Source: Microbulbifer sp. VAAF005
GTDB lineage: Bacteria > Pseudomonadota > Gammaproteobacteria > Pseudomonadales > Cellvibrionaceae
Length of the DNA: 64,000 nt
NCBI RefSeq assembly: GCF_030012985.1
Contig: NZ_CP120233.1
Span: forward strand, 310,001 to 374,000
Reading direction: 5' to 3'
The notes below the pieces were generated by a model. The model did no database searches. It was not told the DNA's origin and was given only the letters and a program-made list of their open reading frames with translations. Positions 27,943-37,521 of this stretch are shown here, piece by piece. A program made the position numbers and the translations under genes. Position 1 is the stretch's first letter. Every line of letters starts with the position of its first letter.

Positions 27943-27999
27943 AAACTATCTACCTAGATTGTTTTGATTTTTTGAACATTTACTAGAGCCAGATAAATA

Positions 28000-30021
28000 A
28001 TGATGAAGATGTTTTATCGACGGCTGCTTGCGGTCGGATTGAGTTTTTTTGTTTGTACTGCAACGCTGGCTCAGGGCCCGGAGCGGGTTACCCTTTCTCT
28101 CGACAATGCAGACATTCGTGATCTGATCAATTGGGCCGCTGACTTCACTGGCAAAAATATTATTGTCCACCCAAACGTTAAAGGTAAGGTCACTGTGGTT
28201 GCCGGCGACCCCATGACTCATAACGAAGCCTTTGATGTGTTTATGTCCGTGCTCCAGGTTAACGGGTTTAGCCTAGTGGAGCAGGGTGGCACCTGGAAGG
28301 TAGTTCCAGATGCATTAGCCAAGCAGCAAGCAATACCTGTCGCTGATGAGACTACTCGCGCTCCAGCGGAGTCCCTCGTTGTGCGTACTGTAAGGGTAGA
28401 GAATATCTCCGCTTCACAGTTGATCGCCATGCTTCGCCCATTGATTCCGCAAACTGGGCACTTGGCGGCTTACGCGGATACCAACACCCTGATCATTGCC
28501 GATCGCGCTGCCAATATTGACCAGATTATTCGTCTGGTGAAACAGCTTGATCGGGCTGGTGCCATTGATATTGAAGTGGTACCGCTGATGTTTGCTTCCG
28601 CGAAAGCAGTCCAACAGGTACTTAATGACCTTCTTCAAACCAGCGGAAACAAGGCTGGCAAAGAAGTGCAGCCTCTGCGAATCTCTGTTGATGAACGTTC
28701 CAATAGCATTTTGCTGACCGGAGACCCAGTTACTCGACAGCAGATCAAGACCGTTATCGGTCGCCTAGATGCGCCGCTAGATGGCGATGGCAACACTGCA
28801 GTTGTTTATATCCAGTACGCAAATGCTGCAGACCTAAAGCCAATTCTTGAAGGTATGAGCGGCAGTATCCAAAACACTGAGAAGGATCAGCAAGCTGCAA
28901 ATGTTGAAGTTAGTATCCAGGTTAATGAATCTCTCAATGCTCTGGTATTAACTGCCCCTCCCGCACTGCTTGAGACAATGAAAGGTGTTATTGCCAGATT
29001 GGATGTGCGCAGAGCGCAGGTTCTGATCGAAGCAATTATTGTCGAAGTGACAGAAGGTACTGGTAATGAGCTGGGGATTAGCTGGATTGCCGGTGCTGGT
29101 GACAATGCGGTTGCGGGCTGGAACAATACTGGTTCTTTTGATGATGATGGCGAGATTAATCCGTTCTCGCTGCCAGTAACTGACCTCTTGGGCGCAGGTG
29201 CACTAAATCTGGGTTACCTGAGTGGTACTGATATTCGGGCAGCAATTAATGCTGTGGCCTCTGAAACCAATACCAATATTCTGTCTACACCGACCATCAT
29301 GGCTTTGGATAATGAAGAAGCTGAGATTTTGGTAGGTCAGAACGTACCCTTCATTACTGGTGAGCAATTGCTGTCTGGTAGTAATGACGATCCCTTCACC
29401 ACTATTCAGCGTGAAGATGTAGGTACCACCCTCAAAGTGATTCCCCGTGTTAACAACAACAACTCAGTAACTCTCGAAATTGAGCAAAAAGTTGAAAATG
29501 TTCTGCCGTCGACAGTTGAGGCTGAAACTGGGGCTTCGGATATCGTCACTAGCAAGCGCGAAATTCGCACTAAAGTACTGATTGATGATGGCGCCATTCT
29601 AGTGCTGGGCGGCCTGATGGAAGATCAGGTTTCTGAGTCAGTGTCCAAAGTGCCCCTGTTGGGTGATATCCCCGGTATCGGACGTCTTTTCCGCAACACT
29701 AGTAAAGATGTTACCAAGACTAATCTAATGGTATTCCTACGCCCCAGAATCCTCAGTACCCAGGTTGCTGGCTACGAGGAGACGCGCAGACGCTATATGG
29801 ATATGCAGCAAAAGCAAATATTCCTGAAAGACCGCACTAGCCTGATCTGGGATTGGCATCGCGGTGATGTGCTGCCTGATATGATGCCGCCAACCGGTAC
29901 CTATAACGAGAGCCCTGCTCCGGTAGATGGTTCTATAGATGGTTCTATAGATGGTGCTGCCATTGAATCACTGGAAGAGGATGTGGACGTTGAGGTGTTG
30001 GAGGTAGAAGAAGCTAAATGA
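28000..30021 (+). CDS. gspD: Type II secretion secretin GspD
   Basis: 673 aa forming the outer-membrane channel of the T2SS. Signal peptide at residues 1-25 (cleavage near LAQ). The N0 domain begins RVTLSLDNADIRDLINWAADFTGKNI (block NADIRDLINWAA), followed by N1-N3 modules with repeated A-x-D-L/A-x-x-V-L-x-x-L patterns. The secretin core carries V-P-F-I-T-G, VGTTLKVIPRVN, and VPLLGDIPGIGRLF. The C-terminal tail after FLRPRILST is acidic with a small SIDGSIDG duplication. It overlaps gspE by 4 bases. Confidence 0.97.
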   Translation: MMKMFYRRLLAVGLSFFVCTATLAQGPERVTLSLDNADIRDLINWAADFTGKNIIVHPNVKGKVTVVAGDPMTHNEAFDVFMSVLQVNGFSLVEQGGTWKVVPDALAKQQAIPVADETTRAPAESLVVRTVRVENISASQLIAMLRPLIPQTGHLAAYADTNTLIIADRAANIDQIIRLVKQLDRAGAIDIEVVPLMFASAKAVQQVLNDLLQTSGNKAGKEVQPLRISVDERSNSILLTGDPVTRQQIKTVIGRLDAPLDGDGNTAVVYIQYANAADLKPILEGMSGSIQNTEKDQQAANVEVSIQVNESLNALVLTAPPALLETMKGVIARLDVRRAQVLIEAIIVEVTEGTGNELGISWIAGAGDNAVAGWNNTGSFDDDGEINPFSLPVTDLLGAGALNLGYLSGTDIRAAINAVASETNTNILSTPTIMALDNEEAEILVGQNVPFITGEQLLSGSNDDPFTTIQREDVGTTLKVIPRVNNNNSVTLEIEQKVENVLPSTVEAETGASDIVTSKREIRTKVLIDDGAILVLGGLMEDQVSESVSKVPLLGDIPGIGRLFRNTSKDVTKTNLMVFLRPRILSTQVAGYEETRRRYMDMQQKQIFLKDRTSLIWDWHRGDVLPDMMPPTGTYNESPAPVDGSIDGSIDGAAIESLEEDVDVEVLEVEEAK

Positions 30022-31514
30022 CGGCTGAAACAGGAACAGGGACTCCAACAATTCGCCGCCTTCCCTACGCTTTCGCAAAGCGTCACAAGGTTCTGTTAAC
30101 AGAGCAGGAAGGCAAACCCCTCTGCCAATATGTGGCGCCGCTGAGTCCATCAGCGGTTGCCGAAGTGCAGCGCATCAGTGGTGCGGCTGTGTCTTTGGAG
30201 GCTGTAGAGGAAGGCGTTTTCCAGGGCGCTTTGCAACGCCTGTACGAGAACAGGGAGGGGGGCAACCTCTCCGAAGTCGAAGGCCTGGGTGAAGACCTGG
30301 ATCTTGCAGCAGTTGCCGATTCGCTGCCTGAGACTGAAGACTTGTTGGAGCAGGAAGACGATGCACCCATCGTCAAATTGATCAACGCAATTTTTGCCGA
30401 ATCGCTCAAGCAGGGCGCCTCGGATATTCATATTGAAACCTTTGAGAAGCGCCTCGTCGTGCGCTTTCGGGTGGATGGTGTACTCCGCGAAGTACTGCAG
30501 CCTCGGCGTGCTCTGGCTCCATTGCTGGTATCCCGTATTAAGGTAATGGCAAAGCTGGATATCGCAGAGAAACGTGTGCCCCAAGATGGCCGGATCTCCC
30601 TTTTGATGGCTGGCCGAGAGGTAGATGTACGTGTCTCTACCATGCCGTCATCGGCGGGTGAGCGGGTTGTAATGCGTCTGCTGGATAAGCAAGCGGGCAA
30701 AATGGACCTGAGTAAGCTGGGGATGGCAGATCGCGACTTGCGTGTGATGACAGACCTGTTGGGACACCCCCACGGCATTATCCTGGTGACCGGACCAACG
30801 GGCTCCGGTAAAACCACCACCTTGTATGCTGGCCTCGGCAGTATCAATAACCGTGAGAAAAACATTCTGACGGTCGAGGACCCGGTGGAATACAACCTGG
30901 AAGGGGTTGGACAGACTCAGGTAAATACCAAAGCCGATATGACTTTTGCCCGGGGGCTTCGCGCGATTCTGCGTCAGGACCCAGATGTGGTGATGGTCGG
31001 TGAAATTCGAGACCTGGAGACTATGCAGATTGCAATCCAGGCGAGTTTGACCGGACACTTGGTGCTCTCAACCCTGCACACCAACACGGCTTTGGGTTCA
31101 GTAACCCGCCTGGTGGATATGGGAATTGAGCCTTTTCTTTTATCGTCCAGCTTGATTGGTGTTCTAGCCCAGCGACTGGTGCGAGTTTTGTGCCCTGAAT
31201 GCAAGCAACCTCATGTGGCTGACAGCAGCGAGCGTGAGGTTCTGGGTGTCAAACCCGATGAAGAAGCCATTATTTATCAACCCAATGGCTGTGAAGAGTG
31301 TAGCCACAGTGGCTATGTCGGTCGTATCGGTATCTATGAATTGGTGCCGCTCAATGAAGTGATGCGCCAGTTGATTCACGATCGCGCTTCAGAGAGTAAG
31401 TTGGTTGCAGAAGCCCGCAAGCTTGGCCCCAGCATCCGCGACGACGGCATAGAGAAAGTACTGGCGGGTAGGACCTCCCTAGAGGAAGTGCTACGAGTTA
31501 CGCAGGAGTCCTGA
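30018..31514 (+). CDS. gspE: Type II secretion ATPase GspE
   Basis: 498-aa cytoplasmic ATPase that drives pseudopilus assembly. Walker A GPTGSGKTTT (259-268), Asp box and Walker B region (EDPVEYNLEGVGQ, RQDPDVVMVGEIRD), His box (GHLVLSTLHTNTA), and a tetracysteine zinc site (C-P-E-C ... C-E-E-C-S). The N-terminal domain binds GspL. The start overlaps the gspD stop; gspF begins two bases after its stop. Confidence 0.97.
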   Translation: MTAETGTGTPTIRRLPYAFAKRHKVLLTEQEGKPLCQYVAPLSPSAVAEVQRISGAAVSLEAVEEGVFQGALQRLYENREGGNLSEVEGLGEDLDLAAVADSLPETEDLLEQEDDAPIVKLINAIFAESLKQGASDIHIETFEKRLVVRFRVDGVLREVLQPRRALAPLLVSRIKVMAKLDIAEKRVPQDGRISLLMAGREVDVRVSTMPSSAGERVVMRLLDKQAGKMDLSKLGMADRDLRVMTDLLGHPHGIILVTGPTGSGKTTTLYAGLGSINNREKNILTVEDPVEYNLEGVGQTQVNTKADMTFARGLRAILRQDPDVVMVGEIRDLETMQIAIQASLTGHLVLSTLHTNTALGSVTRLVDMGIEPFLLSSSLIGVLAQRLVRVLCPECKQPHVADSSEREVLGVKPDEEAIIYQPNGCEECSHSGYVGRIGIYELVPLNEVMRQLIHDRASESKLVAEARKLGPSIRDDGIEKVLAGRTSLEEVLRVTQES

Positions 31515-31516
31515 TT

Positions 31517-32734
31517 GTGGCAGCTTTTGAGTATACAGCGCTGGCAGAATCCGGCCGCAAGAGCCGCGGTACGCTCGAGGCGGATAGCGCGCGCGCTGCG
31601 CGGCAGCAGCTGCGCGCTAAAGGTATGGTGCCCCTGGAAGTCAGTGCAGCTACCGAGAAAGAAGAGAAGGGCGGTGCCAGCTTTCTATCTGGTAGCCCTG
31701 GGCTGAGTGTTAAAAACCTGGCCCTGCTAACTCGGCAGATGTCCACCTTGCTTCGAGCGGGTATTCCCCTGGAAGAAACCCTTGGGGCCATTGCCAACCA
31801 GACTCGCAACCAAAAAATCAAGCGCGTGGTATTGGCTGTTCGGGGCAAAATTCTTGAAGGGCACAGCTTTGCCTTGGCCCTGAGCAGTTTTCCACGGGCA
31901 TTCCCCAAACTCTATCGCGCTACGGTTGAAGCAGGGGAGCACTCTGGTCATTTGGATGCGGTGCTGGATCGCCTCGGTGACTACACGGAAGGGCAGCAGC
32001 AATTTCGCCAGAAGGTGCAGCTTGCTCTGATCTACCCAGTTGTTTTGGTATTTATCTGTGTATTGGTCGTAACCGGTTTGATGGTGTACGTGGTGCCTGA
32101 TGTTATCGAGGTATTTACCGGCACCGGGCAGGTTTTGCCGCTGGCTACCCGTATCCTGGTGTCCATGAGTGATTTCATTTCTGCCTGGGGCTGGTTGGTG
32201 CCGCCGGCACTTGGAGCACTCATTTTTGGGGTTGTGATGATGCTGCGGCGCCCGGCAATCCGATATCGTTTCCACCATCGTTTGCTGGAGCTACCAATTA
32301 TTGGTTGGTTGATACGCGGTGCTCAGAGTGCTCGTTATGTGGGTACCCTAGCGATTCTTACGGGCAGCAGTGTCCCGTTGGTACAAGCCATGGGTATCGC
32401 CGGTGGGGTAATGACCAATACCTTCCTTAAAGACAGACTCGATGCGGCTCAAAAGAGCGTGCGCGAGGGCGGGAGCCTTCGTAAAGCACTGGAAGATGTA
32501 GGCTATTTTCCACCGATGATGATCTACATGATCGCAAGTGGTGAGTCTTCGGGCACTCTCGATGAAATGCTGCAGCGTGCGGCGGATTCGCAAGAGCAGG
32601 ATTTGCAGGGTGCGGTAACTGCCTTTGTGAGCATCTTTGAACCTTTGATGCTGCTGATAATGGCTGCCATCGTGTTGTTCATCGTTATGGCTATTATGAT
32701 GCCAATTCTGAGCATGAACGAATTGGTCGTTTAA
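31517..32734 (+). CDS. gspF: Type II secretion inner-membrane platform protein GspF
   Basis: 405 aa from a GTG start. Two T2SSF domains are visible: the first from LTRQMSTLLRAGIPLEETLGAI, the second from VGTLAILTGSSVPLVQAM, with three membrane helices (about 170-195, 220-240 and 375-400). It couples the GspE ATPase to pseudopilin assembly. The N-terminus MAAFEYTALAESGRKSRGTLEAD is typical. Full length. Confidence 0.97.
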   Translation: MAAFEYTALAESGRKSRGTLEADSARAARQQLRAKGMVPLEVSAATEKEEKGGASFLSGSPGLSVKNLALLTRQMSTLLRAGIPLEETLGAIANQTRNQKIKRVVLAVRGKILEGHSFALALSSFPRAFPKLYRATVEAGEHSGHLDAVLDRLGDYTEGQQQFRQKVQLALIYPVVLVFICVLVVTGLMVYVVPDVIEVFTGTGQVLPLATRILVSMSDFISAWGWLVPPALGALIFGVVMMLRRPAIRYRFHHRLLELPIIGWLIRGAQSARYVGTLAILTGSSVPLVQAMGIAGGVMTNTFLKDRLDAAQKSVREGGSLRKALEDVGYFPPMMIYMIASGESSGTLDEMLQRAADSQEQDLQGAVTAFVSIFEPLMLLIMAAIVLFIVMAIMMPILSMNELVV

Positions 32735-32790
32735 CGCTCAAATTAGGTGTAGGTCAAAGAGAAATTGCGTAGCTGCTTCAGGAGGTTGGT

Positions 32791-32892
32791 ATGAAATCCT
32801 TGCGCAACAGCGCCGGCTTTACACTGCTAGAGGCGTCGAAGATTCTTGTTGGGCTGGGAGCGGCAGTTTTGCTGGGCATGTTGCTGCTTTAG
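32791..32892 (+). CDS. 33-residue pseudopilin-like mini-protein
   Basis: An ATG eight bases after a perfect AGGAGG opens a 33-codon frame whose start copies a type II pseudopilin: a basic leader (MKSLRNSAG), the prepilin peptidase site G-F-T-L-L-E with Glu at +5, then one hydrophobic helix ending in leucines, and a stop. There is no globular domain. It lies between gspF and gspG, where no gene is normally present. It could be a residue of a duplicated gspG, or a functional minimal pseudopilin. The strong ribosome site and clean stop favour expression. Confidence 0.55.
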   Translation: MKSLRNSAGFTLLEASKILVGLGAAVLLGMLLL

Positions 32893-32939
32893 GCTGGGGA
32901 ATCGTGTAATTTACTGATTTGGTGACTTTTAAATAATTG

Positions 32940-32963
32940 GGGTCACGAAGGGTATCGTGACCC
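32940..32963 (+). promoter_or_regulatory. Hairpin in the gspG leader
   Basis: GGGTCACGA / TCGTGACCC with a 6-nt loop, 38 bases before gspG and not followed by T. It may stabilise or attenuate the mRNA of the major pseudopilin, which must be made in excess. Confidence 0.5.
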
Positions 32964-33001
32964 TTGGGGTTCCCAGAGTTAGAGTGAACTAGGAGAGAAA
33001 A

Positions 33002-33430
33002 ATGAAAACCCTACGTAAAAGTGGTGGCTTTACCCTGATTGAAATTATGGTGGTGATCGTAATTCTCGGGGTGCTTGGTGCACTGGTTGTACCTAATGTA
33101 CTTGGCAAGACCGGAGAAGCTCGCATGAAAGCGGCAAGGGTTGACCTGAAAGCCATCGAGACTGCACTGGACCTCTACCGTATGGATAACTTTGTCTACC
33201 CCAGCTCTGACCAGGGTTTGATGGCATTGGTATCCCGCCCATCCGGCTTCCCCGAAGCGAAGAACTGGACTGAGCCCTACCTGAAGAAAGCGCCAAAAGA
33301 TCCTTGGGGCTATGAATATCAGTACATCAGCCCAGGCAGTGCCGGTGCCTACGACCTGTTCACCCTCGGTGCCGATGGCAAAGCGGGCGGTGAGGGCGAA
33401 GCCGCTGATATCTACGTTACTGACCTGTAA
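33002..33430 (+). CDS. gspG: Type II secretion major pseudopilin GspG
   Basis: 142 aa. The short leader MKTLRKSGG precedes the peptidase site G-F-T-L-I-E, then the N-terminal helix. The C-terminal domain has DLYRMDNFVYPSSDQGL, DPWGYEYQY and the calcium-loop region ending L-G-A-D-G-K-A-G-G-E-G. AGGAG precedes the ATG. It forms the shaft of the pseudopilus. Confidence 0.97.
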   Translation: MKTLRKSGGFTLIEIMVVIVILGVLGALVVPNVLGKTGEARMKAARVDLKAIETALDLYRMDNFVYPSSDQGLMALVSRPSGFPEAKNWTEPYLKKAPKDPWGYEYQYISPGSAGAYDLFTLGADGKAGGEGEAADIYVTDL

Positions 33431-33449
33431 CACCTGAAATTTGCACTTG

Positions 33450-34016
33450 ATGTATAGCATCGGTCGAAGCCGCGGCTTTACGCTGATCGAACTGTTGGTA
33501 GTGATTGTCATCATCGCCTCTCTGGCGGGCATGGCGACTCTATCGATGGGGAATTCTGGCGGGCGTGTGTGGCAAAAAGAAGCCCAGCGCCTGTCGGCCC
33601 TTTTACAGTTGGTTGCGGATCGAGCCCTGATTGACAAAATGCATTACGGCGTTGTTTTTGAACAAGGCACTTATAGTGTTGTGCATTTTGAGCAGGAGAC
33701 CATGACCTGGCTGCCCTTGGATTCAATAGTGTCCGGAAGGCGCGCTGCACGTTTTGCCGCTCATGAGCTGCCTGAAATTGTACGCCTCGAAGTGATAACA
33801 GAGGCCGAACTGCCCTCGGCAGAATCTACCGAATTTGCGGAAGAAACCAGCGAAGATCGGGTAGTTCCCCAATTTGTTGCTCTCTCTAGTGGAGAGGTGC
33901 TTCCAGTGGAGGTTGCCATGTATCTTGTTGAGAATGGCGACGATGTTAGAGGCGCGACAATTTCTTACACCAGCCTGAATGGATTGCAGCTAGAGTGGCA
34001 GGCCGATGAGATTTAA
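33450..34016 (+). CDS. gspH: Type II secretion minor pseudopilin GspH
   Basis: 188 aa from the ATG at 33450 (a TTG at 33441 is possible; neither has a good ribosome site). Peptidase site R-G-F-T-L-I-E followed by LLVVIVIIASLAG. The C-terminal domain has GVVFEQGTYSVVHFEQ and an acidic insert (AESTEFAEETSEDR), and ends LNGLQLEWQADEI. It overlaps gspI by 11 bases. Confidence 0.92.
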   Translation: MYSIGRSRGFTLIELLVVIVIIASLAGMATLSMGNSGGRVWQKEAQRLSALLQLVADRALIDKMHYGVVFEQGTYSVVHFEQETMTWLPLDSIVSGRRAARFAAHELPEIVRLEVITEAELPSAESTEFAEETSEDRVVPQFVALSSGEVLPVEVAMYLVENGDDVRGATISYTSLNGLQLEWQADEI

Positions 34017-34377
34017 GGGTGCCCAGCGCGGCTTTACCTTAGTGGAAGTATTAATAGCTCTGGTCATTTTTGGGGTTATTGCCGCCAGTGTCTTGCAAGC
34101 AATGCAGCGCAGTGTGCGCCAGCAGCGAGTAATGGAAGACCGACTTTCCGCAAACTGGGTTGCCCAACAGGTGCTCTCCCAGGTTCGCGTGCAAACTCCC
34201 TGGCCTCCACTGGGTGAACAAACTGATCAGGTAGTGCTTGGACTGCAGGAGTGGGAGGTAAGCGCCCGTGTAGAGGCCACTAGTAATGAGCGCTTGCGCC
34301 ATATCATTATTGAGGTGGGCCACCTGGATGCGGAGTACCCGACCCTGACTCTGGATGCCTGGGCTGCGGAGGAGTAA
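34006..34377 (+). CDS. gspI: Type II secretion minor pseudopilin GspI
   Basis: 123 aa. Site R-G-F-T-L-V-E, helix VLIALVIFGVIAASVLQAM, and the family pattern ANWVAQQVLSQVR then LGLQEWEVSARVEAT. It makes the pseudopilus tip with GspJ and GspK. The start overlaps the end of gspH. Confidence 0.94.
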   Translation: MRFKGAQRGFTLVEVLIALVIFGVIAASVLQAMQRSVRQQRVMEDRLSANWVAQQVLSQVRVQTPWPPLGEQTDQVVLGLQEWEVSARVEATSNERLRHIIIEVGHLDAEYPTLTLDAWAAEE

Positions 34378-34382
34378 CTAAT

Positions 34383-35104
34383 ATGTCTATGCGCCTTCCC
34401 AGCCAGTCGGGCTTTACCCTTGTTGAAGTTCTTGTTGTTTTAATCCTGGTCGCAATTATCAGTGTCGGTTCTTTCTCCCTGCTGGGACTCTTTTTTGATA
34501 CTGAAGAAATGGTGGATCAGAGAGCGGAACAGCTACGCCGCTTTTCTATGGCGATGTACCGTATAGATAACGATTTTCGCCAAGTCACTGCCCGCGCGGT
34601 TAAGAATGCTTATAGCGGCTATGAGCCCGCATTGCGCGGGGACGAAGATGAGCTGGAGTTTACTCGCTTAGGTGCGGCAAACCTCACAGGTGAACCTCGC
34701 GGAGAGCTGCTGCGCTTAAGTTACAGTATCGGTTATGCCGAGGACCTTGAAACCGACTCCTTGACTATCGGTACAGGGGGGAGGATGAAGAGTTCGGTGG
34801 GCTGTTGTTACGCAGTCGATGGCAGGTTTTGGACCGGTCCCCCGACTCTGAGCCCATTACTGAGCCCCTCCTAATGGGTGTCGAAAGCTTGAGCCTTCAA
34901 TACTTGGATCCAGACAGTGATGCCTGGGTTGCCCAATGGCCGCCTGTTAGTACTACTACTTCCACAACAGAGGCGGATACACGCCTTCCTCAAGCTATTG
35001 AGTTCGTTATTGTCACCCAACAGTACGGAGAGATCCGTCGCGTTTTCCAGATATTGACAGAGGAAGATAGTTCTTCTGATGACAATGACGATAACGGGAC
35101 TTAG
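34383..35104 (+). CDS. gspJ: Type II secretion minor pseudopilin GspJ, frame break
   Basis: Start MSMRLPSQS with GGAGG upstream, site G-F-T-L-V-E, then the family stretch RAEQLRRFSMAMYRIDNDFRQVTAR. As read, the frame ends at 34874 after an out-of-frame tail. One extra G in the run 34776-34781 joins TIGTGG to EDEEFGGLLLRSRWQVLDR and continues through GVESLSLQYLD to the stop at 35104, giving the usual ~240 aa. It overlaps no neighbour; gspK begins four bases later. Confidence 0.88.
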
Positions 35105-35107
35105 GCC

Positions 35108-36109
35108 ATGAAAAGTAGCGATATGTCGAAGTCGTTGGGTCGTCAAAGGGGCGTAGCTCTGATTGTTGTACTGCTGGTGATGGTGATTGCTATCGCGGCG
35201 GTAACCCATGCCATATTGCGGGATCAAATTGCGATTTCCCGCAGTGGTGCACTTTTGGCCAATACACAGCTTGCTGAGTTTGTTGAAGCTGCGGAAGCCT
35301 GGACGCGGGTAGCTCTGTTAGAAGACTTTGAGGAGGATCAAGAAGAGGAGGAGACTGCAGATCACTCTCTGGAGTCCTGGGCATTCCCAGTTCTGCAATT
35401 CAATCCTGACAATGGCAAAATTCGCATGAATATCATGGACTTACATTCATGTTTCAATGTGAATAATTTGTCTGATAGCAGCGATAGTGATCAGTTTGCG
35501 ATTTTCCAGCGCCTAGTGAATAACGTCACTGGCAAGTCCGATCTAGCCAACTCAATCGCGGATTGGGTGGATGACGGTGATACCCCGAGAACCTCAGCTA
35601 CAGAGGATGATGGTTATTTGGGCAGAGAACTTGCCCATCGAACACCGGACATAATGATCAGTGACATCTCTGAATTGTCTTCGGTAGTGGATATGGAGCT
35701 AGAGGATTGGCAGAAGTTAGTGCCTTTTCTCTGTGCTCTCCCGGAAACGGGAACCCTGGTAAATATCAACACTGCCTCTGAGGAGCTAATTGAGGCAATT
35801 GAGCCCTCTGCGAGTGTTTCTAAGTTGGTGCAACTTCGTGAGTCGGGTGGTTATATCAGCGATTCGAGTGAATATGCTGATTATGACATCGCCAATTCAG
35901 GGCCTTTTACCTATCAAAGCCAGCACTTTCTGGCGCGTATTGCTGTCCAACTCGGGGAAGATGGCGAATACCGGCAATATTGGGAGTCCGCCCTTGTTCG
36001 GAATAGCACAGATGGTTCGGTTCGGGTGCGCCAGCGCCAGCGCCGAACATTTTCTGGTCAAATGATGCAGGAGCTACTCGACTACGAAAGCACTGAAGAG
36101 AGCGAATAG
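35108..36109 (+). CDS. gspK: Type II secretion minor pseudopilin GspK
   Basis: 333 aa, the large tip pseudopilin. Leader MKSSDMSKSLGRQR, then G-V-A-L-I-V-V without the usual Glu at +5, as is normal for GspK. It shows LHSCFNVNNL, DWVDDGDTP and the helix-hairpin-helix-like VNINTASEELIEAI. It should cap the GspI-GspJ complex. Confidence 0.95.
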   Translation: MKSSDMSKSLGRQRGVALIVVLLVMVIAIAAVTHAILRDQIAISRSGALLANTQLAEFVEAAEAWTRVALLEDFEEDQEEEETADHSLESWAFPVLQFNPDNGKIRMNIMDLHSCFNVNNLSDSSDSDQFAIFQRLVNNVTGKSDLANSIADWVDDGDTPRTSATEDDGYLGRELAHRTPDIMISDISELSSVVDMELEDWQKLVPFLCALPETGTLVNINTASEELIEAIEPSASVSKLVQLRESGGYISDSSEYADYDIANSGPFTYQSQHFLARIAVQLGEDGEYRQYWESALVRNSTDGSVRVRQRQRRTFSGQMMQELLDYESTEESE

Positions 36110-36120
36110 TTAGAAATTGT

Positions 36121-37464
36121 ATGTTTAAAAAGAAAAGCATTAATGAGATTGAAGCCCCAGTAGCGCCTCCACAGTCGTCTTTGGTTCTGTTGCGGCTGAG
36201 TGAAACTGCGGATTTGACTCTGCGTTTGCATCAGTGGCAAGAGGGTGAATGGCAACAAGTAACCCTGGATTCAGAATTTGCTCAGGCATTTAATCCCGAA
36301 TTTGAAGCTGTCGAAGAGCAGCCGGAATTCCCTCAGCTCAACCTTCCTGAGGGAGCCAAAGCGCTACTGATGGTGCCTGGTAACTGGGTATGGAGCGGCC
36401 TCGAAACTATACCTAAGGCAGCTCGTCGCCAGGCAAGTGCCATTGGTTACATGGTTGAGGAGCATTTAGCCCAGGATGTCGAGGACTTGCACTTTGCCTG
36501 CAGCCCCCGCACTGGTGATCTCTGCAGCGTATACGCCATTGATGTTGAAAAAATAGAAGCGCTTCACTCCCAGTTGGAGCGGCTCCAGTGGCCGCTGGCT
36601 GCTGTAGTGCCGGAGTATGAATTACTTAGCCTGATCGAAGGTGACATTCGCCTGTGGCTGGATGGCGGCCAAGCGCATATCTGGAAAGGTGCCGGGCAGG
36701 GTCTAACTGTTAATCGCGATTTTTTACAACCTCTCCTTGGTTCGCTATTAGTTGATGAAGGTGATGAATCTGAAAGCGAAGACGACTCTGAAAGCGGCGA
36801 GCCGATCGATAACAAACAGGTAGTACTGCTGGGGGCTGGCGAGCAGGATGGATTGCTGATTGCTGAGCTGGAATCCCAGTTTGGTGATGGTTTACAGCTT
36901 AACCAGCGCTCAGCGGAAGAAGTCTTTATTGAGCGGTTCAAGCTGGGGCTGCTAACAAACTTGCTCACTGGAGATTATCAGTTATCGAGTAATAAGAGCG
37001 CTGCGGTTTGGTGGATACGCCCGGCTAAAGTTGCTGCCGCTTGTTTTGTTATCCAGCTACTGTTTTTCGTCGGTGCCGGTGCTTTTTATCAGTGGAAGGG
37101 CAACCAGTCTGAAGAGCAGGCCCAGGCGATGTTTACGGAATTGTTCCCGAATACTCGACCGTCTGCCCAGATGCGCCGACAGCTTGAAGGTTTTCTGAAA
37201 GGCGCGGGTAATCAGGGTGGTGCTTTCTCTACCCAGATGCAGCAGTTGAGTAAAGTCTGGATTGCTCACAAAGGGGGCGCATTAAAGTTACAGTCCCTGC
37301 GATTCGATGGTCAGCGTGGAGAAATGGTGTTGCAACTTCAGGCAGAAAACCTGTCTGATCTCGATGCATTTGTCAGCAAGCTATCTGGCGGTGGGATCAA
37401 GGCGGACCTGTTAGGTGCGAACGAGTTGAAAAAAGGCGTTTCAGGCCGTATTCGCTTACGTTAG
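36121..37464 (+). CDS. gspL: Type II secretion protein GspL
   Basis: 447 aa. A cytoplasmic actin-like domain (about 1-300) binds GspE, with VPGNWVWSGLETIPKAARRQASAIGYMVEEHLAQD as the most recognisable part (block AIGYMVEEHLAQD). One membrane helix (about 300-320, AACFVIQLLFFVGAGAFYQW) is followed by a periplasmic ferredoxin-like domain ending VSGRIRLR. A strongly acidic Glu/Ser/Asp insert lies near 215-228 (DEGDESESEDDSESG). gspM follows. Confidence 0.92.
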   Translation: MFKKKSINEIEAPVAPPQSSLVLLRLSETADLTLRLHQWQEGEWQQVTLDSEFAQAFNPEFEAVEEQPEFPQLNLPEGAKALLMVPGNWVWSGLETIPKAARRQASAIGYMVEEHLAQDVEDLHFACSPRTGDLCSVYAIDVEKIEALHSQLERLQWPLAAVVPEYELLSLIEGDIRLWLDGGQAHIWKGAGQGLTVNRDFLQPLLGSLLVDEGDESESEDDSESGEPIDNKQVVLLGAGEQDGLLIAELESQFGDGLQLNQRSAEEVFIERFKLGLLTNLLTGDYQLSSNKSAAVWWIRPAKVAAACFVIQLLFFVGAGAFYQWKGNQSEEQAQAMFTELFPNTRPSAQMRRQLEGFLKGAGNQGGAFSTQMQQLSKVWIAHKGGALKLQSLRFDGQRGEMVLQLQAENLSDLDAFVSKLSGGGIKADLLGANELKKGVSGRIRLR

Positions 37465-37521
37465 AGCCAGCGGTTTACATAAAGCAGCCAAGCGTAAGAA
37501 GAGATTGGTGGTAGCAATATA

